64,000 nucleotides of DNA, from positions 186,001 through 250,000 of the forward strand of contig NZ_BMRF01000008.1 of the NCBI RefSeq assembly GCF_014648495.1. Reading direction: 5' to 3'. The notes beneath the pieces are model-generated. The model did not search any database. It saw only the letters and a list, made by a program, of their open reading frames with translations, and was not told where the DNA came from. Both the position numbers and the translations under genes were made by a program. Shown here piece after piece: positions 9,236 through 16,968 of this stretch; the stretch's first letter is position 1; each line of letters opens with the position of its first letter. This stretch comes from Actinomadura cremea (GTDB taxonomy: Bacteria > Actinomycetota > Actinomycetes > Streptosporangiales > Streptosporangiaceae).

Positions 9236-10083
9236 GCGTACTCCTCGGTGAGCGCGGCCGGGAGCAGCCCGAGGTCCGCGAGTTCGGTCAGGGGGTCGGT
9301 GATGCTGCACGTGCCGAAGGAGAGGAAGGCCGCGCGGGCGGCGGCCGTCCGGTCGGCGGGGAGGTCCGCGACGCGGGCGGCGACGGACGCGGCGTCGCGG
9401 TCGGCGAGCAGCGCGGCGAGGCCGGCGACCGGACGGCCGTCCAGCGCGGCGTCCGCCGCGAGCAGCAGGTTGAGGAACCCGTGCTGGTCGAAGCCCGTCT
9501 CGGGGTCGGTATTGCGGACCGGATGGTGCAGCCCGGCGGTCGCCTTGAACGGGACGCCCGCGTCGACGGCCGCCCGGACCGCGGCGGCCAGCTCGTCCGG
9601 GTCCGGGTAGAGGTCGGCGGTGACGCCGCCCGTGCGGAACTTGGCGCGGTGCCCGGACGCCGCGAGCGCCGCGACGATCGCGGGGCGGCGCTCGTCCCGC
9701 GGCACCTCGACGTGGATCGGGACGCCGGTGCGCAGCCCGTCCACCGCGCGGACGAGCTCGGACGGCGTCCACCCGGCGGGGACCGCGACCTCGAGTCCGT
9801 GCAGCTCGACGGGCAGGTCGGCGGCGGCGGCGAGGGCGCCCGCGGCCTGCGCGGGACCGGCGGGCGCGGTGATCGAGAGGTCGATCGGACGGTCGAGGAG
9901 CGGCGCGAGACCGTGAAGCGCGGTCGCGGGCAGGACGAGCGGGCCGACGGCGGCCGCGTACGGGGCGGCGCGGTGGCGGTGGTGCGCGGGGACGGCGTCC
10001 GCGAGCGGCGCGCGGCCGGGCGGGAAGACGGCGGCGTCGTCGCACAGTCCGGCGGCGAAGGCGGGAAGGGCGGGGACGGTCAC
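9232..10083 (-). CDS. Conserved hypothetical protein between homogentisate dioxygenase and fumarylacetoacetase
   Basis: A 283-residue protein starting at a GTG that overlaps the hmgA stop (GTGA) and ending in an ATGA overlap with fahA. It is alternating beta/alpha in character: LPVELHGLEVAVP (90-102), VPIHVEVPRDERRPAI (121-136), GHRAKFRTGGVTADLYP (144-160), VPFKATAGLHHPVR (177-190) and FLSFGTCSITDPL (253-265). The Lys-Ala-Thr and His-His motif and the N-terminal DDAAVFPPG are candidate functional sites. A TIM-barrel-like fold is plausible. I cannot name the family. Position between two homogentisate enzymes, with no maleylacetoacetate isomerase gene in sight, suggests a role at that missing step or a chaperone-like role. 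Confidence 0.85.
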   Translation of the reverse strand: MTVPALPAFAAGLCDDAAVFPPGRAPLADAVPAHHRHRAAPYAAAVGPLVLPATALHGLAPLLDRPIDLSITAPAGPAQAAGALAAAADLPVELHGLEVAVPAGWTPSELVRAVDGLRTGVPIHVEVPRDERRPAIVAALAASGHRAKFRTGGVTADLYPDPDELAAAVRAAVDAGVPFKATAGLHHPVRNTDPETGFDQHGFLNLLLAADAALDGRPVAGLAALLADRDAASVAARVADLPADRTAAARAAFLSFGTCSITDPLTELADLGLLPAALTEEYA

Positions 10084-11279
10084 CGGTTCGGCCCCCGCCG
10101 CGCCCACGTCCACGCGTACTCGCCGTCGTCGCAGGCCGCGCCGCCCTCGCCGAGTTCGAGCGGGCGGAACGTGTCGACCATGACGGCCAGCTCGTCGAAG
10201 AACTCGGCGCCGATGCTGCGCTCGTACGCGCCGGGCTGCGGGCCGTGCGCGAGGCCGCCGGGATGCACCGACACCGAGCCCGGCCCGATGCCGGACCCCT
10301 TGCGGGCCTCGTAGTCGCCGCCGCAGTAGAACATGATCTCGTCGGAGTCGACGTTCGAGTGGTAGTACGGCACCGGGATGGACAGCGGGTGGTAGTCCAC
10401 CTTGCGCGGCACGAAGTTGCACACGACGAACCCCGGCCCCTCGAACACCTGGTGGACGGGCGGCGGCTGGTGGACGCGCCCGGTGATCGGCTCGAAGTCG
10501 GCGATGTCGAACGTGTACGGGTAGAGGCACCCGTCCCAGCCGACGACGTCGAACGGGTGCCGCGCGTACACCATCCGGGTGCCCGTGATCCCCCGGGACG
10601 TGCGGTGCTTCACGAGGACCTCGACGTCCGTCCCGTCCGCCTGGAGGGGCTCGCCGGGGCCGTGCAGGTCGCGCTCGCAGTAGGGGGCGTGCTCGAGGAA
10701 CTGCCCGAACCGCGACAGGTACCGCTTGGGCGGCGCGATGTGGCCGTTCGCCTCGATCGCGTAGGTGCGCAGGGGCTCGTCGCCGGTCGGGAGCCAGCGG
10801 TGCGTGGCCGACATCGGGATGACCACGTAGTCGCCCTGGCGGGCCCGCAGCGTGCCGAAGATCGTTTCGACGGTCGCCGACCCGGACTCGACGTAGACGA
10901 CCTCGTCGCCGACCGCGTTGCGGTACAGCGGGGAGTCGGCGGCCGAGACCGCGTAGGAGATGCGGACGTCGCCGTTGCCGAGGACGAGCCGCCGCCCCGT
11001 CACGGCGTCCGTCCGCGACCAGCGGTCCTCGGGGAACAGGTCGTGGAGCCGCAGGTGGCGGGGCTTCAGCGGATGGTTCGGCGTGGTCGACGCGTCCGGG
11101 ACGTCCCAGACCTGCGCGTCGACGATCGCCGACGGGATCTCGCGGTGGTAGAGCAGGGACGAGTCGGCGGAGAAGCCCTCCTCGCCCATCAGCTCCTCGT
11201 AGTACAGCCGCCCCTCGCCGTCCCGGTGCTGGGTGTGGCGCTTGGGCGGCACCTCGCCGACCCGGCGGTAGTGGGCCAT
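10080..11279 (-). CDS. hmgA: Homogentisate 1,2-dioxygenase
   Basis: A 399-residue non-haem Fe(II) cupin enzyme that opens the homogentisate ring to give maleylacetoacetate, in tyrosine/phenylalanine-type catabolism. Two cupin halves are seen: LYRNAVGDEVVYVESGSATVETIFG with the following DYVVIPMSATHRW (about residues 115-165), and the C-terminal metal site YYHSNVDSDEIMFYCGGDYEAR and VSVHPGGLAHGPQPG, which supplies the His/Glu/His Fe ligands (about 305-350). Length fits the shorter actinobacterial class (about 390) rather than the 440-residue proteobacterial type. Likely regulated by the MarR gene upstream through the A/T-rich palindrome at 11302. Confidence 0.95.
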   Translation of the reverse strand: MAHYRRVGEVPPKRHTQHRDGEGRLYYEELMGEEGFSADSSLLYHREIPSAIVDAQVWDVPDASTTPNHPLKPRHLRLHDLFPEDRWSRTDAVTGRRLVLGNGDVRISYAVSAADSPLYRNAVGDEVVYVESGSATVETIFGTLRARQGDYVVIPMSATHRWLPTGDEPLRTYAIEANGHIAPPKRYLSRFGQFLEHAPYCERDLHGPGEPLQADGTDVEVLVKHRTSRGITGTRMVYARHPFDVVGWDGCLYPYTFDIADFEPITGRVHQPPPVHQVFEGPGFVVCNFVPRKVDYHPLSIPVPYYHSNVDSDEIMFYCGGDYEARKGSGIGPGSVSVHPGGLAHGPQPGAYERSIGAEFFDELAVMVDTFRPLELGEGGAACDDGEYAWTWARRGPNR

Positions 11280-11301
11280 GCTCCTCGCCTCCCGAAGATG
11301 G

Positions 11302-11313
11302 TAAATGCATTAA
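11302..11313. promoter_or_regulatory. MarR-type palindromic box upstream of hmgA
   Basis: TAAATGCATTAA is an 8-bp perfect core (AATGCATT) with partly symmetric flanks, an A/T-rich palindrome standing out in GC-rich sequence. It is 23 bases upstream of the hmgA ATG and just downstream of the marR stop. MarR-family operators often have this TTNNNN-type A/T dyad. Probable site of feedback by the neighbouring MarR protein. Confidence 0.6.
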
Positions 11314-11380
11314 CTATTTTCTGCCGACACTACGGCTCTTGTCCGCCGCAGGGAAGGGCTAACCGGCCGCCCGCGGGCGG

Positions 11381-11923
11381 CTAGCTGCGCTCGCGGGCGC
11401 CGAACTCCGTGCGTCCCTCGATCAGCTTGTCCAGCAGCATGATCAGCATCTGCCGCTCGGTCCCGGTGAGGACGTCCGCCCACTGCCGCTCGCGCTCGTG
11501 CTGGGCCGCGAAGATCTCGAGCATCGCCGCGCGTCCGCGCTCGGTCAGCGACAGGATCACCGACCGGCCGTCCCGCTCGCCCCGCGCCCGCTCCAGCAGC
11601 CCGTCCGCGACGAGGGTCTTGGCGAGGTTCGACACCGCCGCCCGGCTCATCCCGGCCAGCGTCGCGGCCCGGCCCGGCTCCAGCGGCCCGGCCAGCCACG
11701 TGACGAACAGCAGCCGGAAGCCCGCCCACGAGTGCCCGCGCGGGCGGTGCACCGTCGACTCCAGGTCGTAGGTGACGATCGCCGACGCCCGGTTCAGCGT
11801 GAGCAGCAGCCGGGTCGCCTGCCGGTGCGGGAACCCGAACTCCTCGGCCAGCCGGCCGCCCGCGAGGTCGACGAACGACCAGAAGTCCAGCTCGCCGGCC
11901 TCGGGGCCGTCACGATCCTCCAT
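11381..11923 (-). CDS. MarR-family transcriptional regulator
   Basis: A 180-residue winged-helix regulator starting at the ATG at 11923 (an in-frame GTG at 11956 would add 11 residues). The helix-turn-helix lies at GRAATLAGMSRAAVSNLAK (about residues 85-103), the wing at ERARGERDGRSVILSLTERG (about 113-132), with a C-terminal dimerisation helix. N-terminal part: LDFWSFVDLAGGRLAEEFGF. It sits between the MFS permease gene and hmgA on the same strand and probably regulates hmgA and the genes beyond, with homogentisate or a related aromatic acid as the likely ligand (inference). Confidence 0.9.
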   Translation of the reverse strand: MEDRDGPEAGELDFWSFVDLAGGRLAEEFGFPHRQATRLLLTLNRASAIVTYDLESTVHRPRGHSWAGFRLLFVTWLAGPLEPGRAATLAGMSRAAVSNLAKTLVADGLLERARGERDGRSVILSLTERGRAAMLEIFAAQHERERQWADVLTGTERQMLIMLLDKLIEGRTEFGARERS

Positions 11924-11963
11924 GGCCGCAACACTAATGGCGCCCGAACGGTTCACGGTTTGA

Positions 11964-13319
11964 TCAGTTTCCGAGGGGTTCGGTCGCGGGGGCCGCGCCC
12001 TCGGCGTTCGCGCGGCGCGGATCGTCCCGCGGCACCCGCAGGAACGCGAGCATGACCGCGCAGATCACCAGGCAGGCGATCGGGAAGTACAGTCCGACCG
12101 ATACGTCGTCCGCCGTCGCGTTCCGCCCGATCACGTACGGGCCGAAGAACCCGCCCAGCGCGGCGATCGAGTTGATCGCGGCCAGCCCGACGGCCGTGTG
12201 CTCGCGCGACAGCACCCGCGCGGCCATCGCCCAGTACGGCGCCATGTAGCCGAGCACGCCGATCCCGACGAGCGAGAGGCACACGAGCGCGAGCGCCGGC
12301 TGGTGCCGGAACTGGATCGTCCCGAGCAGCCCCGCCGCGGCGACGAGCATCAGCGCGATCACGTGCCACCGGCGCTCGCCCGTCCGGTCGGAGTTGCGCG
12401 CGACCAGCACCATCCCGACCGCGCCGACCAGGAACGGGATCGCGCCGAGGAAGCCGATGTTGGTCGCCGAGTACGACGGGTCCATCTGCTCGACGATCTT
12501 CGGCAGGAAGAACGTGAACCCGTACAGCCCGCACGCGGCGAAGAAGTTCGCGACCGCCAGGTACAGCACCTTCCGGTCGCGGACGACCTTCAGCTCGTCG
12601 AGCGGCCCGTGCGACTTCCCGGGCGTGTACTCCTTCGCGATCTCGCCGTCCAGCCAGGCGCTCTCGTCCCGGCTGAGGAAGCGGGCCTTGCTCGGGACGT
12701 CCGGCAGGAGGAACAGGACGGCGACGCCGATCAGGATCGCCGGGGCGCCCTGCAGGACGAACACCCAGCGCCAGCTGCTCATGTCGAGCCAGTGCACGTG
12801 GTCGAGGATCAGCCCGCCGGTGAGGCTGCCGATGATCATCGCGATCGGCTGCGCCAGCGCCAGCCCCGCGATCGCCCGTCCGCGCTCCTGCGTCCGGAAC
12901 CACAGCGTGAGGTAGAGCAGTAGGCCCGGGAACAGGCCCGCCTCCGCGACGCCGAGCAGGATGCGGGCCGCGTACAGCTGGGTGACGTCGTGGACGAAGC
13001 CGGTCGCGGCGGTCACGATGCCCCAGCTGATCGCGATCCGGGCCAGCCACAGCCGCGCCCCGACCCGCTTCATGATCATGTTGCTGGGGACCTCGAACAC
13101 CACGTACGCGAGGAAGAAGATCGCCGACGCGGTGCCGAACACCGCCGTGGTGACGGCCAGCTCGTCCTCCATGCCGAGCTGGGCGTACGAGATGTTCGCG
13201 CGGTCCATGTAGTTGAACACGTAGAGCAGGCCGATGATCGGCATGATCCGCAGCGACACCTTCCGGACGGTGCGGCGTCCGATGTCGGTGTCCCCGGGGA
13301 CGGCGGTCGAGTGCGCCAT
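11964..13319 (-). CDS. MFS transporter, anion:cation symporter (ACS) family
   Basis: A 451-residue permease with 12 predicted transmembrane helices. Family signatures include IGLLYVFNYMDRANISYA at helix 1 (residues about 30-47), EVPSNMIMKRVGARLWLARI after helix 2, and RILLGVAEAGLFPGLLLYLTLWF in helices 4-5. These match ACS permeases for organic anions such as phthalate, 4-hydroxyphenylacetate, tartrate or glucarate. A central cytoplasmic loop (residues about 205-245) splits two six-helix halves. The ATG follows a GAGGAGAACGAC ribosome site. It likely imports an aromatic or organic acid used by the enzymes encoded on either side. Confidence 0.92.
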   Translation of the reverse strand: MAHSTAVPGDTDIGRRTVRKVSLRIMPIIGLLYVFNYMDRANISYAQLGMEDELAVTTAVFGTASAIFFLAYVVFEVPSNMIMKRVGARLWLARIAISWGIVTAATGFVHDVTQLYAARILLGVAEAGLFPGLLLYLTLWFRTQERGRAIAGLALAQPIAMIIGSLTGGLILDHVHWLDMSSWRWVFVLQGAPAILIGVAVLFLLPDVPSKARFLSRDESAWLDGEIAKEYTPGKSHGPLDELKVVRDRKVLYLAVANFFAACGLYGFTFFLPKIVEQMDPSYSATNIGFLGAIPFLVGAVGMVLVARNSDRTGERRWHVIALMLVAAAGLLGTIQFRHQPALALVCLSLVGIGVLGYMAPYWAMAARVLSREHTAVGLAAINSIAALGGFFGPYVIGRNATADDVSVGLYFPIACLVICAVMLAFLRVPRDDPRRANAEGAAPATEPLGN

Positions 13320-13331
13320 GTCGTTCTCCTC

Positions 13332-13358
13332 GGTGGGGTGGGGTGGGGTGGGGTGGTG
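13332..13358 (+). repeat. G4-run repeat (potential G-quadruplex) in operon leader
   Basis: The plus strand has four GGGG runs separated by single T residues, flanked by GG and GGTGG. It lies in the 52-base gap between the FAD oxidoreductase stop and the MFS permease start. As both genes are on the minus strand, the G-rich strand is the template and the mRNA is C-rich. Confidence 0.8.
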
Positions 13359-13371
13359 GTGCGGACGGCCG

Positions 13372-14817
13372 TCAGCCCGCGGCCGTCGTGGATCCGGGCT
13401 CGCCGACGGACCCGGCGGTCGTCGCGGCGGTGCGGCCCGCGATGCGGCCCATCGTGAGGGCGCCCGCGACCGAGTTGCCGCCCCCGACGTAGCGCCGGCC
13501 GAGCACGCCCGCGCCCGCCTCGCCCGCCGCGAACAGGCCCGGGACGGCCTCGCCGCGCGCGTCGAGCACCCGCGCGGACGCGTCGATCTCCAGCCCCGCG
13601 TGCGTGCAGACCAGTTCGGCGGGCAGGGTCCGGACGGCGTAGAACGGCGACCGGTCGATCGGGTCGGGATGGGCGTCCGAGCCCTTGCCTGCGAGGGTGC
13701 GGTGCCTGCGGAAGTCGGGGTCCCGGCCGTGCGGGAGGGTGTCGTTCCAGCGGCGCACGGCCGCGCCGAGCGCGTCCGCCGGGACGCCGATCGCCGCCGC
13801 GAGGCCCTCGATCGTGCCGGCGCGCGCCGTCCGTCCGGCGTCGGCCTCCCGCGCGACGTGCTCGGGCGTCCAGTGGGCGTAGCCGGGCGGCAGCCCGAGC
13901 CGGGCGCGCTCGTCGAACACCGCCCACACCGGGCCCGGTTGCGCGTCGATGATGCCGCCCGACACCGCGTACGAGGCGTCCTCGTCCATGAACCGGCGGC
14001 CGTGCCCGTTCACGTGGATCCGCGACTTCGGCGGGAAGCCCGACTGCCAGTGGTGCAGCCGCTGGAAGTACGCCGTCGGCAGCAGCAGCCCCTGCCCGGC
14101 TCCGGCGACGGACGCGCCGACCTGGCGCCCGAACCGCAGGTGGTCGCCGCGGGCGCCGGGCGCCGCGACGACGAACAGGTCGTCGCCCGCCCGCAGGGCC
14201 GCCGGGTAGTACCGTTCGAGCAGCTCGGGGTCGTGCGCGAAGCCGCCGGTGGCGACGACGACCGCGCCCGCCCGCACGTCCAGGCCGTCCGCGACGACCC
14301 CGGCGACGCGGCCGTCCTCCTCGATCAGCCGCTCCACCCGCGCGTTCGGGACGATCTCCACGCCGTTCGCCCGGCACGCCCGCACGAGCGCCCGGACGAT
14401 CCCGAGCCCCTGGTCGCGCGGCACGTGCCCGCGCCACACGTCCTCCACGCCCGCCCGGCAGAGGCCGGGCATGTGCGCGTTGTGCGACACGGCCGCCGGG
14501 ATCTCCACCCCGAGGCCGATCAGCCACTCCAGCGTCGGGGCGGCGTTCCGGCAGAACGCCATGATCAGGCCGGGGTTGAGCATCCAGTGGTTGAGGTCCA
14601 TGTAGTGCTGGAAGAAGCGCTCCGGCGAGTCCTCGACGCCGAGGCCCGCCTGCACGCTGGTGCCCGCGGCGGTGAACATGCCCGCCGACAGCTGCGTCGA
14701 GCCGCCCGGCTCCCGCTCCGACTCCAGCAGCAGGACCGAGGCGCCCGCCGCGGCGGCGGTGGCCGCGGCGGCGAGTCCCGCCCCGCCGCCGCCGACGACG
14801 ATCACGTCCGGGTTCAT
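13372..14817 (-). CDS. FAD-dependent oxidoreductase (fumarate reductase/3-ketosteroid dehydrogenase-like flavoprotein)
   Basis: A 481-residue flavoprotein. The N-terminal GXGXXG dinucleotide-binding motif is VIVVGGGGAGLAAAATAAAAG (residues 5-25) with the acidic Glu after the second strand (LLLESEREPGG). Further family blocks are GAVVVATGGFAHDPELLERYYP, RIHVNGHGRRFMDED, AGTIEGLAAAIGVPADAL and the C-terminal GLFAAGEAGAGVLGRRYVGGGNSVAGALTMGRIAG that closes the FAD site. It belongs to the succinate dehydrogenase/fumarate reductase flavoprotein superfamily, which includes ketosteroid Delta1-dehydrogenases; the substrate cannot be read from sequence. Its ATG overlaps the preceding SDR stop (ATGA). 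Confidence 0.9.
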   Translation of the reverse strand: MNPDVIVVGGGGAGLAAAATAAAAGASVLLLESEREPGGSTQLSAGMFTAAGTSVQAGLGVEDSPERFFQHYMDLNHWMLNPGLIMAFCRNAAPTLEWLIGLGVEIPAAVSHNAHMPGLCRAGVEDVWRGHVPRDQGLGIVRALVRACRANGVEIVPNARVERLIEEDGRVAGVVADGLDVRAGAVVVATGGFAHDPELLERYYPAALRAGDDLFVVAAPGARGDHLRFGRQVGASVAGAGQGLLLPTAYFQRLHHWQSGFPPKSRIHVNGHGRRFMDEDASYAVSGGIIDAQPGPVWAVFDERARLGLPPGYAHWTPEHVAREADAGRTARAGTIEGLAAAIGVPADALGAAVRRWNDTLPHGRDPDFRRHRTLAGKGSDAHPDPIDRSPFYAVRTLPAELVCTHAGLEIDASARVLDARGEAVPGLFAAGEAGAGVLGRRYVGGGNSVAGALTMGRIAGRTAATTAGSVGEPGSTTAAG

Positions 14818-15614
14818 CCGAGGTCACCTCCGGTGTCGGCGAGGATGCGGTGGTAGAGGCCGTTGCTGACCAGGCCGCCGTCCACGGTGACCTCGGCGCC
14901 GGTCAGGTAGGTGGAGCGGTCCGACAGCAGGAACAGGACGGTGTCGGTGATCTCCTCGGGACGCGCCGTGCGCCCGGCGGGGACGCTCCGGACGGCCGAT
15001 TCGACGAACGCGTCCGCACCGTCCAGGAGCGCGGTCCCGACCAGCCCGGGATGCACCGAGTTGACGCGGACGCCCCAGGCGGCGAAGTTCCCGGCCGCCG
15101 ACTTCGAGAGGCCGGTCAGTCCCCATTTACTTGCCGAGTAGGCGGGGGAGAAGTAGCCGATCTGCCCCGAGACGGAGGAGATGTTCACGATGGATCCGCC
15201 GCCGGAGTCGCGCATCAGCGGGGCCGCCGCACGCATGCCGTGGAACGGTCCATCCAGGTTCACGCGCAGGACCCGGTCCCACACTTCCGCGGTGGTGTCC
15301 ATGAACTCCAGCCGCCGCGAGATCCCCGCGTTGTTCACCAGGCCGCCGAGTCCGCCCCGGTCCGCCCGGATCTCCGCGACCACCCGCTCCCAGGCCGCCG
15401 CGTCCGTGACGTCCAGGTCGTGCGCGCTCGCCGAACCACCGGCCGCGCGGATCCCGTCCACGACCGGCCCCGCGTCGGCGACGTCCGCCGCGCACACGTG
15501 CACGCCCCGCGCCCCGAGCGCCCGCGCGTGCGCCGCGCCCATGCCGCCCGCCGCGCCCGTGACCAGCACCGTCCCCGGATAGCGGACGGCGTCGGCGTGC
15601 ACGACCTCAGACAT
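14814..15614 (-). CDS. SDR-family NAD(P)-dependent oxidoreductase (first copy)
   Basis: A 266-residue short-chain dehydrogenase. Seen in order: the cofactor glycine motif TGAAGGMG (about residues 19-26), the acidic residue after strand 2 favouring NAD(H) (CAADVADAG), the NNAG motif (LVNNAGISRR), the catalytic Ser (NISSVSG) and YSASK with the active-site Tyr and Lys. The C-terminal TGAEVTVDGG is typical. It is the third gene of the operon starting at 16874, overlapping the previous SDR by 8 bases and the FAD gene by 4. Likely oxidises or reduces a hydroxyl/keto intermediate of the same pathway as its neighbours. Confidence 0.93.
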   Translation of the reverse strand: MSEVVHADAVRYPGTVLVTGAAGGMGAAHARALGARGVHVCAADVADAGPVVDGIRAAGGSASAHDLDVTDAAAWERVVAEIRADRGGLGGLVNNAGISRRLEFMDTTAEVWDRVLRVNLDGPFHGMRAAAPLMRDSGGGSIVNISSVSGQIGYFSPAYSASKWGLTGLSKSAAGNFAAWGVRVNSVHPGLVGTALLDGADAFVESAVRSVPAGRTARPEEITDTVLFLLSDRSTYLTGAEVTVDGGLVSNGLYHRILADTGGDLG

Positions 15615-16434
15615 GCCGCGACCCGCCGTCGACCGCGATGCTGTGCCCCGTCACGTACCGGGCGCCGTCCGACAGCAGGAACAGCAGCGGCCCCACGACC
15701 TCCTCCGGCGACCCGAGCCGGTGCAGCGGGACGGCGTCCAGCGCGTGCTGCAGCGCCTTCGCGTCCTCCCGCACCCAGCGGGTCATCTCCGTGTCGATGT
15801 AGCCGGGCGCGATCGCGTTGACCCGGATGCCCCGGTCGCCCAGCTCGACCGCGAGCGACTCCGTCAGGTGCGCGACCGCCGCCTTCGACGTGCAGTACGC
15901 GCCGCGTCCCCGCCGCACCCGCACCGCCGACACCGACGACATGTTCACGATCGCCCCGCCCGGCCGCATGTGCCGCGCCGCCGCCTGCGCCCCGAACAGC
16001 ACCCCCTCGACGTTGACCGACAGCGTCGCGCGGATCTGCGCCGGCGTGACGGCGTCGACCTCCGCGAACGGGAAGATCCCCGCGTTGTTCACCCAGAAGT
16101 CGAGCCGCCCGAACTCCGCCAGCGCGACCTGCGCGACGGACTCGTGCTCGTCCGCCTCCGTCACGTCCATCCGCGCCGCCACGACCCGTCCGGGCCGGTC
16201 CGCGCCCGCGACCTCCGCGGCGATCTCCTTCGCGGTGACCGCCATCGCGTCCGCGTCGAGGTCGGCGCCCACGACGTCCACGCCGCGGCCGGCCAGCGCC
16301 GCCGCGAACCGCGCCCCCATGCCGCGCGCGGCGCCGGTGACCACCGCGACCCTTCCGCGCAGCTCCGGGTACACGGCCGTCACCGGCGTCCCGACGACGC
16401 GCCCGGGGCCCGTCGGTTCGGCGGTCTCGCTCAT
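15607..16434 (-). CDS. SDR-family NAD(P)-dependent oxidoreductase (second copy)
   Basis: A 275-residue short-chain dehydrogenase starting at the ATG at 16434, which overlaps the NTF2-like gene's stop (ATGA). Motifs: TGAARGMG (about residues 33-40), the acidic residues of VVGADLDADAM, NNAGIF, NMSSVSAVR, the catalytic YCTSK, and TGHSIAVDGG at the end. A 25-residue leader precedes the Rossmann fold. It is paralogous to the adjacent SDR but clearly diverged, implying two separate redox steps rather than a recent duplication. Confidence 0.92.
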   Translation of the reverse strand: MSETAEPTGPGRVVGTPVTAVYPELRGRVAVVTGAARGMGARFAAALAGRGVDVVGADLDADAMAVTAKEIAAEVAGADRPGRVVAARMDVTEADEHESVAQVALAEFGRLDFWVNNAGIFPFAEVDAVTPAQIRATLSVNVEGVLFGAQAAARHMRPGGAIVNMSSVSAVRVRRGRGAYCTSKAAVAHLTESLAVELGDRGIRVNAIAPGYIDTEMTRWVREDAKALQHALDAVPLHRLGSPEEVVGPLLFLLSDGARYVTGHSIAVDGGSRHV

Positions 16435-16874
16435 CACTGCTGCTCCCTCTTCTCGTTCCGGGCGGCGGCGCCGTCGCGCCGGACGACGCGGCGGCGGACC
16501 AGCCACGCGCCGCCGCCCGGCCCGTCCCGGCGGACGAGGTCGTCGGTGACGACGGTCATCCGGTCCAGGCGCGGCTCGCCGCCGTCCGGTGTGCTCACTA
16601 TCTGCAGGTATGCATGGACGAGGGCGGTCCGTTCGTCCGCGCGCTCGGCGAAGACGTTCGTCAGGACGTGCCGGACGGTGACGCCCGCGGCCCGCGCGTC
16701 GGCGAAGAACCGTTCGGCGAACGCCGTCAGCTCGGCCGTCCCGGCGACGGGACGCGGATACGTGGGCGAACGGAACTCGCCGTCCGGGGTGAAGGTCGCC
16801 GCCCACTCGCGCGCCCGGCCGCCGTCGATGTGGTGGCTCTGCGCCCCGTACAGACGGTGCAGCGACTCGAACAT
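16434..16874 (-). CDS. SnoaL/NTF2-like protein, first gene of catabolic operon
   Basis: A 146-residue protein from the ATG at 16874. The helix-rich start (FESLHRLYGAQSHHIDGGRAREWAATFTPDGEFRSP) and the curved sheet segments (VRHVLTNVFAERADERTALVHAYLQI; RMTVVTDDLVRRDG) are characteristic of the NTF2-like cone fold shared by SnoaL cyclases, ring-hydroxylating dioxygenase beta subunits and ketosteroid isomerases. An Asp-Gly pair in the TPDGEF position is common in this fold. It may be an isomerase, a dehydratase or a ligand-binding protein. First of nine minus-strand genes. Confidence 0.85.
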   Translation of the reverse strand: MFESLHRLYGAQSHHIDGGRAREWAATFTPDGEFRSPTYPRPVAGTAELTAFAERFFADARAAGVTVRHVLTNVFAERADERTALVHAYLQIVSTPDGGEPRLDRMTVVTDDLVRRDGPGGGAWLVRRRVVRRDGAAARNEKREQQ

Positions 16875-16893
16875 CAACGAACCCTTCAAGTGT

Positions 16894-16908
16894 GTGCTAT
16901 TATCGCAC
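16894..16908. promoter_or_regulatory. Divergent promoter region and probable IclR operator
   Basis: GTGC-TATTATC-GCAC (16894-16908) is a short inverted repeat centred on an A/T-rich heptamer. On the minus strand GATAAT (complement of 16899-16904) is a good -10 element for the catabolic operon, about 25 bases before its ATG. An IclR gene starts at 16969 on the other strand, so this is the expected place for its operator. No strong -35 was found. Confidence 0.55.
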
Positions 16909-16968
16909 TCAACGTGCGAAGTACGGACACAGTAGGTAGCGTGAGTCACACACGTCAAGAGGAGGCCC

